A stretch of DNA of 13,880 nt, taken from Coemansia sp. RSA 1804. Taxonomy: Eukaryota > Kickxellomycota > Kickxellomycetes > Kickxellales > Kickxellaceae. Numbering within the stretch: position 1 is the stretch's first letter; the number at the start of each line of letters is the position of its first letter. The notes under the pieces were generated by a model. That model ran no database searches. It was not told the origin of the DNA and saw only the letters and a list, made by a program, of their open reading frames with translations. Of the stretch, positions 7,274 through 13,880 are shown in pieces. The stretch covers positions 1 to 13,880 of the forward strand of contig JANBTH010000606.1 of NCBI GenBank assembly GCA_027578815.1, in the 5' to 3' direction. A program made the position numbers and the translations under genes.

Positions 7274-10156
7274 ATGACATTTGTAGCTGATTTAGAGCGT
7301 GTCGAGACAAGTCACACTGTGTATTCAACAGTAGACAGAGTAGTAGAGGCTGCTGCTGCGTCTATTGGGATTGATAGTACACCATCGGCTTACCAGTTTG
7401 TTGACTACCGCTCAACGAGCACACAAGACGACCAGAAGACACAAACACCACCGCTGTTTATAGAGATTGTAAAGGGGCTCACAGCACGCCAGCCGTTGCC
7501 AGGAACCACAGCTCCCGGATTCTTCACTCTTCCTACCGTTCTTCTTTACGACGACCGCGGGCTTGAGCTGTTTGACCGTATTACATATGTGCCAGAGTAC
7601 TACTTGACTGCCAGCGAGATAGATATTCTTGTGACGAGGATTCAAGAGATCGTAGCCGAGATCCCCGATGACTCTGACATCATTGAGCTCGGGTGCGGCT
7701 CGTTACGCAAGACAAAGCTTCTTCTTGACGCACTGAACAAACAGCGTACTGGGATCACATACTATGCCATTGACGTTATGCCGCAGCCGCTGCACGACTC
7801 GATGGGGAGTCTGTCCACACAGCTGGAAAACATATCGCTTGTCGCTCTGTGTGGCACGTACGAGGAGGTTATGAGACATTTTGGAAAGTCGACGCGTCGC
7901 AAGACTGTTCTATGGCTTGGCTCGTCAATCGGTGGTTGCACAGCCGACTATGCTACTGGTTTGCTGTCAAGTGTGACAAGGCGTGTTCTGAACGAAAACG
8001 ACGCCATCATAATTGGAATGGATTTGCAAAAGGATTCTGCAGTCATCATGGATGCGTACCACGACTCACAGGGCGTTACAGCAGAATTCGAGCTCAATAT
8101 AGTATCCCACGTCAACAACATTGTGTCTTCTCTTGCTGAAGGGCAGCATGCTGATTTCTTGGATATCAAGAAATTCAAGTACGTTGGCGAATACGACGAG
8201 GGTTTTGGAAGACACAACTCGTATCTTGAGGCGCAGGAGGATATGGTGGTGCAATGGCCACAGAGCATAAGGTCTCGGGTTGCAGAGATATGTGGTAAAG
8301 CCGATGACTTGGTCTTTAAAAGTGGAGACAGGATATACATTGAGTCGTCTTACAAGTACGGCCCGGGCGCTGCCGAGTCGCTTGCAAATGCCACAGAACT
8401 GACTCTTGCAACCGAATGGGTTGATTCGCGCAGCTACTACTCGCTCAATCTATTTCGCAAGCCCAAGTTCTTTATGCGCTCAGCAAAAATCGCCAATTTG
8501 ACTACCATCGGCAAGTGGTGCGGCCCTGCTGCACGTGCGAGGAATGTTTTACAAGAAATGTCTTCCACGCGCACCTCTGCACCCGATACTTTTTGCACGA
8601 TTCCAGACGAGAAGGAGTGGCGACAGATGTGGTCCGCCTGGGACACGCTAACGCTTGAGATAATTCCGCGCGAGAAACTGCACGACAAGCCCATCGATCT
8701 CCGCCATCCGTTTATCTTCTACCTGGGCCACATGCCAGCATTTGCCGACATACACATGACAGCGGCCGACTCAGAGCCATTTACGGAGCCAAGCGTATAC
8801 ACGCAATGGTTTGAGCGCGGCATCGACCCAAACATCAAGAACAAAACGGTGACCCACAGCCACTCGGAGATCCCAGACGAATGGCCCGCTGTTGCCGATA
8901 TCCTTGCGTACCGCGACCGCGTGCATGCGCGCATTCTTCGCTGGCTCAAAAGATACAAGAACAGCAACGGCGCTGTGTCTGCCGATAGTGCTCGCCATGT
9001 GTGGATGGCGTTTGAGCACCACGCGATGCACATCGAGACATTTTTTTACATGATTCTGCAGATGGCGCCACTCGATATCCAGCCGCCGATCCGGGTCAGC
9101 TTTGGAACCCTGGATTCCGCCAGGACGCCCGTCGAGCAGTGGTTTCATTACGCTGGTGGAAAGGACATTGTTTTTGGGCTTGCCAACGATAACGAGCAGG
9201 ATCTGAAGAAACGGACCCTGCCGCCTGGCCATGTGTTTGGGTGGGACAACGAGGGGCCGCAGATCAGAGCCGACATCGAGTCGTTTTCGATCCAGACACG
9301 CTCGATTACAAACCAAGAGTACTTGGAGTTTCTCTGTGCCCTTTCTTTGCACGACAACTACGATGAGTTGGTGCCATGCTCGTGGGTGGCTCTGGACACC
9401 ACATCGTCGAGCAGCACACGGCTTGCGTCCGGCTATGGCGTACGCACCATTGTTGGCGCACCGTCGATTACACGCACTGAAGCGGCGCTGTGGCCTGTGT
9501 TTGTCAGTCACAAGCAGGCCGAGTCGTATGCCAATTGGCGCGGAAAGCGACTGCCCACAGAAGCCGAGTGGACGCATGCGTCTAGGACCTTCCATCTTGC
9601 TGCTGCACTTAACAGAGAGAAAGCGCAGCTCTTCTCAAACAAACAATCTGGTGGACAAGCAACCGGTTCTAATTCTGCGTGGCCAGAGCTGCAGCCGGTA
9701 GACACCTACGTTGCAGAGCTGCTTGCCGAGCAGAACACTACACTCGAGGAGCAGGTCATGCAGCAACCGTTTGACATGTACATCCCGAGCGATGCCAACA
9801 TTGGATTTGCCCACTGGCACCCGGTTCCTGTGAGCACCAGCAAGGCGCACCAAGGCAATGGTTCTGCACTGCTCGACGCTTCTTTTGTTGGGAATGGCTG
9901 GGAATGGACTGCCACCATGTTCCAGCCCTACGACGGATTCGAGGCATCGCCAATGTATCCCGGATACTCTGCCGACTTCTTCGATCCAGAGGACATGCCC
10001 AATGCCGAGACCGCGCATTATGTCGTCAAGGGCGGCTCGTATGTTACTCACTCGAGGATTGCGCAGCGCCAGACATTCAGGAACTGGTATCAGCGCGGAT
10101 ATCCGTATGTGCTGGCGACATTTCGTCTATGCGAGTCAAACAGCACAAGCTGTTAG
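7274..10156 (+). CDS. egt1: Egt1, ergothioneine biosynthesis fusion enzyme (EgtD + EgtB domains)
   Basis: This 960-residue single-exon protein should make hercynine from histidine by SAM-dependent trimethylation, then couple it to cysteine in an iron- and O2-dependent step giving the sulfoxide that a PLP lyase finishes into ergothioneine. N-terminal EgtD-like methyltransferase (about 60-400): YYLTASEIDIL, SAM loop DIIELGCG (135-142), LWLGSSIGG (213-221), LNIVSHVN, GRH (312-314) and YIESSYKYG with Glu357. Middle DinB/EgtB-like helical domain: FYLGH with His486, and HHAMH giving His582 and His586, which supply the expected three-His iron site. C-terminal formylglycine-enzyme-type fold: FGWDNEGP (655-662), YANWRGKRLPTEAEW, NGWEWTATMF and GGSY...FRNWYQRGYPY...FRLC (920-953). 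All key motifs are intact. The length is somewhat above typical fungal Egt1 (about 870-900), owing to an N-terminal extension of some 60 residues and linker insertions. The ATG at 7274 has A at -3. Cytosolic location is presumed. Confidence 0.96.
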   Translation: MTFVADLERVETSHTVYSTVDRVVEAAAASIGIDSTPSAYQFVDYRSTSTQDDQKTQTPPLFIEIVKGLTARQPLPGTTAPGFFTLPTVLLYDDRGLELFDRITYVPEYYLTASEIDILVTRIQEIVAEIPDDSDIIELGCGSLRKTKLLLDALNKQRTGITYYAIDVMPQPLHDSMGSLSTQLENISLVALCGTYEEVMRHFGKSTRRKTVLWLGSSIGGCTADYATGLLSSVTRRVLNENDAIIIGMDLQKDSAVIMDAYHDSQGVTAEFELNIVSHVNNIVSSLAEGQHADFLDIKKFKYVGEYDEGFGRHNSYLEAQEDMVVQWPQSIRSRVAEICGKADDLVFKSGDRIYIESSYKYGPGAAESLANATELTLATEWVDSRSYYSLNLFRKPKFFMRSAKIANLTTIGKWCGPAARARNVLQEMSSTRTSAPDTFCTIPDEKEWRQMWSAWDTLTLEIIPREKLHDKPIDLRHPFIFYLGHMPAFADIHMTAADSEPFTEPSVYTQWFERGIDPNIKNKTVTHSHSEIPDEWPAVADILAYRDRVHARILRWLKRYKNSNGAVSADSARHVWMAFEHHAMHIETFFYMILQMAPLDIQPPIRVSFGTLDSARTPVEQWFHYAGGKDIVFGLANDNEQDLKKRTLPPGHVFGWDNEGPQIRADIESFSIQTRSITNQEYLEFLCALSLHDNYDELVPCSWVALDTTSSSSTRLASGYGVRTIVGAPSITRTEAALWPVFVSHKQAESYANWRGKRLPTEAEWTHASRTFHLAAALNREKAQLFSNKQSGGQATGSNSAWPELQPVDTYVAELLAEQNTTLEEQVMQQPFDMYIPSDANIGFAHWHPVPVSTSKAHQGNGSALLDASFVGNGWEWTATMFQPYDGFEASPMYPGYSADFFDPEDMPNAETAHYVVKGGSYVTHSRIAQRQTFRNWYQRGYPYVLATFRLCESNSTSC

Positions 10157-10266
10157 GATCGGTATTTTTAAGTATTTGTCAACGTATATTATCAGTATCT
10201 TTATCAGTATTATTCTCAACTACATTTCGAGTAGAAAAAGACAGAGAAAAATGACAATATAATAAG
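10157..10266. other. Short convergent 3' gap between egt1 and a helicase gene
   Basis: Only 110 AT-rich bases separate the two stop codons, so the 3' UTRs of egt1 and the opposing helicase gene probably overlap. The 10-mer TTATCAGTAT occurs twice, at 10189-10198 and 10201-10210, a 12-base period. No gene is present. Confidence 0.7.
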
Positions 10267-12207
10267 CTAGCCATTGAGCTTACAAGCATGCTTGTCCATA
10301 TATTCAAACACCGACTTTAGAAACTTGTTATTGCCACCAACGGTCTGCTTGTTGGCAATGATGCACATATGGCGACGGGCGCGGGTGATAGCAACGTTAA
10401 TGCGGCGGTAGTCCTTGAGGAATCCAATCAACTGCTTTGTATTCGAGCGCACAAAGGACAGTATGACCGCCTCCTTCTCAAGGCCCTGGAACCCATCAAC
10501 GGTACCTATGCTGATGCCCAGATACTTTTTGCTCAGCGCCAGTTTGAGCAGACGCACTTGGCCTGCATACGGCGTAATGATCGCAATATCGCTGACCGCC
10601 ATCCCGTAGCTGACAAGCCTTGCAACGTGCTGTTCCACCAGACTGACCTCGCCCGTGTTCTTCTTGCTGCCACCGATGAATATCGGTTTGGAATTCTTGC
10701 CAAGATACACGTTTTTGCTAATGTCGGACTTTTCAATGGCGTATGCGTGCCGCGAGGTGTCGATGAGAACAAGGGCGGAGGTGGTAATTGCGTTGGACTG
10801 GATGCCACTCATATCGGCAAGAAGGTGGTTAGCGACACCTGGACCCGGAACAAGCTTTTTGTCGTACAGCGCATTCGACGGTATCTCCATGATCAGCTTG
10901 TGCATGCGGTACTGGGTCGTAAGCATCACGCAGACCTGTTCTCCAAGTAACGCCTGAACACGCTCAAACATACTCTTCTCCAGAACTCGCATATCATGAC
11001 CGCCCTTGCTGTTGTTCTTGCTGGCGGTACCAGTGCTCTTGCCCAAACTCTTTACGGTTGGCGGCAGCTGATGATGGTCTCCTGCCAGGATGAGCTTTTC
11101 AGCCTGGATGGCTGCAATCCAGCACTCGCCCTCGGTGGCCTGCGACGCCTCGTCAATAATCACAACGTCGAAATGCGGAAACTGCTGTTTCAGTTTCTTG
11201 TCGCCAGAGCCGCACAGCGTTGCAAGCACTACCGACGCCGGGTTGCCTGCTTGTTTTCTGGGAGCTCCTACTGACAGCTTGTCAAACATGGCTTCCAGAT
11301 CCACCATTTGCTTGCTCGCATTTTGCTCTTGCTCCCTGCCATAAAAACTATACTTGATAACCGATGGCCTCATCCTCGCTGGATTTCCAAAGCGACGAAA
11401 TGTCAGCTCAGGGGCATTTCCCAAACGCTCTGCAATATTGTCAACCGAAACGTTTGACGCTCCGCAGACCAGCAGTTTCTTGCCCTGGCTTGCGAGTTGG
11501 CGAATAACCTCAACCAACACATGTGTTTTTCCAGTGCCAGGCGGGCCATGGATCATGGCAATCTCCCTGGCAGACAAGGCCTTGTGCACAGCAAGTTCCT
11601 GGACAGTGTTGAGAGAACTGTCAAAAAAGCTTTTATTTCCGCAGCAGCAGTCGGCGCTGTCAAATGATGGCTCGGCATTCCTGAACAGCACATCGTGGAG
11701 TCGTGGGCGCTTATTGTTGTTATAGCTTGCCAGAGACTTTAGGGCTGCACATATTCTATCGTACATTACCTGGCTCACGTCCTTTTTAACTGTGCAATAG
11801 CCAGTGTACGATCTAGGAATACAGCATCCGGGCGACACAACAATCGTCATTGTGTTGTTGGCCATCTCTCTTATGACGCCGGATGGCGGTTTTCTTTCCT
11901 TTTTTGAGGCATACCGACTAGCTAATACATTTTCAGGTACAATGATTTGGACAGGGTCGCCTGTCTTCAGCGACGTATTTGAGAGGGCCCTCTTGTTTGC
12001 TTGCGCGGAAATGGTAACCAACTGGTGCCTCCCGATCCAGGGTTCGACATGTATGACCTTCATGCTCACCAGAGCAAATCCAATCTTCTGGAGCTGGTAC
12101 TCTTGAAGGGCGTGAAGGATTGACGTAACGGTTTCGAGCTCATAGCTCCGTTCCTGCTCGACCAGATCGATATGAAGGCTGGAAAACTGGACTATTTCGA
12201 CGCTCAT
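10267..12207 (-). CDS. hcs1: Hcs1/IGHMBP2-type superfamily 1B DNA helicase (complete paralogue)
   Basis: The 646-residue protein has the Upf1-like SF1B layout of yeast Hcs1 (DNA helicase A, 683 residues, a 5'-3' ATP-dependent helicase linked to DNA polymerase alpha). The N-terminal beta-barrel region (about 1-150) includes SGVIREMANN and CTVKKDV. Motif Q is around Gln203. Motif I is GPPGTGKT (221-228), Ia VCGASNVSVDNI (247-258), II IIDEASQA (350-357), III AGDHHQLPPT (375-384), IV TTQYRMH (430-436), V TVDGFQG (569-575) and VI DYRRINVAITRARR (599-612). All ATPase motifs are intact. Two oddities: the helical insert between Ia and II is short and lacks the KExxxLRKExRxRE segment seen in the neighbouring paralogue, and residue 576 in motif V is Leu where the neighbour has Arg. 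There is no C-terminal R3H or zinc-finger domain, as in fungal Hcs1. The ATG at 12207 has A at -3. It is tandem, same strand, with the gene at 12785-13880. Confidence 0.93.
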   Translation of the reverse strand: MSVEIVQFSSLHIDLVEQERSYELETVTSILHALQEYQLQKIGFALVSMKVIHVEPWIGRHQLVTISAQANKRALSNTSLKTGDPVQIIVPENVLASRYASKKERKPPSGVIREMANNTMTIVVSPGCCIPRSYTGYCTVKKDVSQVMYDRICAALKSLASYNNNKRPRLHDVLFRNAEPSFDSADCCCGNKSFFDSSLNTVQELAVHKALSAREIAMIHGPPGTGKTHVLVEVIRQLASQGKKLLVCGASNVSVDNIAERLGNAPELTFRRFGNPARMRPSVIKYSFYGREQEQNASKQMVDLEAMFDKLSVGAPRKQAGNPASVVLATLCGSGDKKLKQQFPHFDVVIIDEASQATEGECWIAAIQAEKLILAGDHHQLPPTVKSLGKSTGTASKNNSKGGHDMRVLEKSMFERVQALLGEQVCVMLTTQYRMHKLIMEIPSNALYDKKLVPGPGVANHLLADMSGIQSNAITTSALVLIDTSRHAYAIEKSDISKNVYLGKNSKPIFIGGSKKNTGEVSLVEQHVARLVSYGMAVSDIAIITPYAGQVRLLKLALSKKYLGISIGTVDGFQGLEKEAVILSFVRSNTKQLIGFLKDYRRINVAITRARRHMCIIANKQTVGGNNKFLKSVFEYMDKHACKLNG

Positions 12208-12784
12208 TTTTGTCTGTGTTAATTTGGCTATATATTTTTATATGGATATGGGGGTAGAGCAAATAAAAATGAATATGTGAGAGGAAATGATTTAATATCT
12301 GTTGTGACTGTTTTTATACTGGATTTTTGTCAATAAATAGAATGTTTGGGTTACAAAAATAGAAAACATTTTCTCTTCCCTTGAATCAATAAAACACCAT
12401 TTTATAAACAAAATGATAAACTGTTCTACTCATTTCACAGTGGATGAATTAGAAAACAAGTTATGCTCCAACGCATACATTTTAGCCTGCCCTAGGCTGC
12501 ATCTATTTTTTCTATCATTTCAATGATAAATTTACATGGTGTTTTAGGTTACACTCACATATCGGCTATTTTTGGGAAGCCCCACATATAGCATACAAGC
12601 AGCAATGCGAAAAGAACAAAAAGGTGCGCCATCTTCAAACAGTCAAGAAATCGAAGCCCTTGTTTATCAACTCTTGTTTCCTTTCATGCGATACAACAGG
12701 AAGAGAAACGACCCGTAGTAAATGTAGAGTGGAGGATTTATGTTCAATAATTCTTGATTTCCTACCACTTGTTCTGGCGTCTGT
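12208..12784. other. AT-rich spacer between tandem helicase paralogues
   Basis: This 577-base gap is AT-rich and much lower in GC than the helicase copy to its right. It must carry the promoter of the left copy and the 3' end of the right copy. No confident gene is present. On the minus strand a 25-codon hydrophobic frame (12632-12555, beginning MAHLFVLFALLL) ends at a GTGAGT that could be a splice donor. A second open frame ends at 12667 with the hydrophobic tail YIYYGSFLFLLYRMKGNKS. On the plus strand a 37-codon frame starts at 12605 (MRKEQKGAP). These are recorded only as possibilities. Confidence 0.5.
12235..12242 (-). promoter_or_regulatory. TATA-like element upstream of the left helicase gene
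   Basis: The minus strand reads TATAAAAA here, ending 28 bases before the ATG at 12207. The sequence is a good TATA match, but the distance would place transcription starts almost at the start codon. It may therefore be coincidental in AT-rich DNA. Confidence 0.25.
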
Positions 12785-13880
12785 CTACATCTGATCCGGG
12801 TAGCGCAGATCAGCAGCGTCTTCAAGATGGCGGAACAGTGACTTGAGAAAGGGGTTTCGAGCAGCCACAGTTTCGCTGTCAGCCACCACGCAGAGATGGC
12901 GGCGGGCCCTGGTCACAGCCACGTTGATTCTCCGGTAGTCGGTGAGGAAGCCGATCTCCTGGTCGGAGTTTGACCGCACGAGGGAGAGCACGACGGCCTC
13001 CTTCTCGCGGCCCTGGAACCCATCGACGGACCCGATCTCAACCGCCGGATGCCTGTCGCGGATCAGCGATCTGAGCAGCCGCACCTGCGCGTTGTACGGC
13101 GATATCACAGCAATGTCGTGCGGCTCCACGCCGGAAGCAACCAGATCGTCCACGTGCTTGGCGGCCAGATCCGCCTCGCCTCGGTTCAGCTTGCTGTCGG
13201 CATCCAGCAGTGTCACTCGCCGTGCCGAGCCGCCACCTCCTCCATCTTGTTGTTGCGCCTCCTCCTCGGTAGCCTCGCCCATGCCGGATCCCGCGGTATC
13301 GATCAGCACCAGCGCGGAATCGGTGGAATCGGACGACGCAACGTGGTCCAGATCGCTCAGCACATGTGCGGCCACGGCGGGATCGGCCACCAGACGGCCG
13401 TCGTAGAGCAGGTCGGACGACACTTTCATTATGTCGCAGTGCATGCGGTACTGCGTGGTGAGCATGCAGCAGACGGTGTCGCCGAACATTGCGCGCACGC
13501 GCTCGAACATAGTGGTTTCAAGAAGAAGGTCGCCACGCCCACGCCGGGAGCCCTCGCCTGCCTCCTTTGCCTTCTTGCTATCAGCAGCAGCCGCCGCCGC
13601 ATCCATGCTCTTTATAGTGGGCGGGAGCTGGTGGTGGTCGCCGGCTAGAATGACCTTGGGCGCCCTGAGCGCAGCAATCCAGCACTCGCCCTCCATGGCC
13701 TGGGTGGCCTCGTCGATGATAACGACATCAAACTCCGAATGGCCACCTTCTGCTCTGGCAATGTCTCTGCCGCCAGCGCCACTCAGCGTCGAAAGCACCA
13801 CCTTTGCCGCACCCACCGTGTGGGCCACCACCTTGGCCTCGCGCACCCGGTACTCCTTGCGCAGCCCCTTGATCTCCGCG
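12785..13880 (-). CDS. hcs1: Hcs1/IGHMBP2-type DNA helicase, second paralogue (5' part outside window)
   Basis: About 365 C-terminal residues are visible and the frame is open to the right edge, so the gene begins outside the window. It starts mid-domain with AEIKGLRKEYRVREAKVV, the conserved helix before motif Ib, followed by LSTLSGAG. Motif II is IIDEATQA (near 13697-13720), III AGDHHQLPPT, IV TTQYRMH, V VDGFQGREKEA (near 12994-13029) and VI DYRRINVAVTRARR (near 12896-12940). The C-terminus LEDAADLRYPDQM resembles normal Hcs1 ends. Between III and IV there is an Ala- and Lys/Arg-rich insert, and before motif V an acidic, Gln/Gly-rich low-complexity insert (EEEAQQQDGGGGG). In the motif II-III block it matches the left paralogue at about 35 of 43 residues. 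Base composition is strikingly GC-rich (about 63% in a sampled 60-base line, against about 50% in the left copy). By motif V and the helical insert this is the more canonical copy, likely the conserved one. Confidence 0.93.
   Translation of the reverse strand, partial: AEIKGLRKEYRVREAKVVAHTVGAAKVVLSTLSGAGGRDIARAEGGHSEFDVVIIDEATQAMEGECWIAALRAPKVILAGDHHQLPPTIKSMDAAAAAADSKKAKEAGEGSRRGRGDLLLETTMFERVRAMFGDTVCCMLTTQYRMHCDIMKVSSDLLYDGRLVADPAVAAHVLSDLDHVASSDSTDSALVLIDTAGSGMGEATEEEAQQQDGGGGGSARRVTLLDADSKLNRGEADLAAKHVDDLVASGVEPHDIAVISPYNAQVRLLRSLIRDRHPAVEIGSVDGFQGREKEAVVLSLVRSNSDQEIGFLTDYRRINVAVTRARRHLCVVADSETVAARNPFLKSLFRHLEDAADLRYPDQM

Noticed and set aside
8771..9595. Long antisense frame (274 codons) opposite egt1
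   Set aside because: It lies wholly inside egt1, has no domain, and its length follows from egt1 codon composition. Other frames within egt1 and the helicases are shadows in the same way.
12942..13648. Plus-strand frames opposite the right helicase (154 and 199 codons)
   Set aside because: They are mirror frames of a GC-rich gene with few stops, low-complexity in composition and without recognisable domains.
13844..13846. GTG at this position as the start of the right helicase
   Set aside because: The frame stays open to the window edge with family-typical sequence (IKGLRKEYR), and motifs Q, I and Ia must lie further upstream.

Overview
The window looks like nuclear DNA of a fungus. The three intact genes are all single-exon. 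They are an Egt1-type fusion enzyme for ergothioneine synthesis (the fungal architecture), a Ypq/PQLC2-type PQ-loop transporter, and Hcs1/IGHMBP2-type DNA helicases. Intergenic DNA is AT-rich. An early-diverging fungus, perhaps Kickxellomycotina, is a guess; nothing seen fixes the clade. No bacterial, viral, CRISPR or clear transposase signature is present.

Layout: 1-1493 is gene-free and AT-rich. It holds a diverged inverted repeat (161-257 and 404-500) and a long pyrimidine-rich stretch before the next gene. Positions 1494-4844 (+) are the remains of an M16C metallopeptidase-like gene of about 1,100 codons, broken by one in-frame stop and four frameshifts. Its HxxEH zinc motif is also already lost. 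Positions 5190-6047 (-) encode a seven-helix PQ-loop transporter. Positions 6048-7273 are intergenic, with a duplicated AT-rich motif, one weak small membrane-protein ORF (6378-6608) and a His-rich short ORF ending two bases before the next start codon. Positions 7274-10156 (+) are egt1. After a 110-bp convergent gap come two same-direction Hcs1-type helicase paralogues on the minus strand: a complete one (10267-12207) and one running off the right edge (12785-13880). They are separated by 577 bp of AT-rich DNA.

The genes do not form an obvious pathway; this is ordinary eukaryotic gene order. The points of interest are local. They are the decayed, catalytically dead M16C gene, the unequal tandem helicase pair (the complete copy lacks a conserved helical segment and has a Leu in motif V, while the other is canonical and much richer in GC), the inverted repeat that resembles either a coding relic or a tRNA-derived SINE, and the His-rich ORF in the egt1 leader. 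I found no convincing new multi-gene system. All identifications come from reading translations and motifs by eye; no database search was run.
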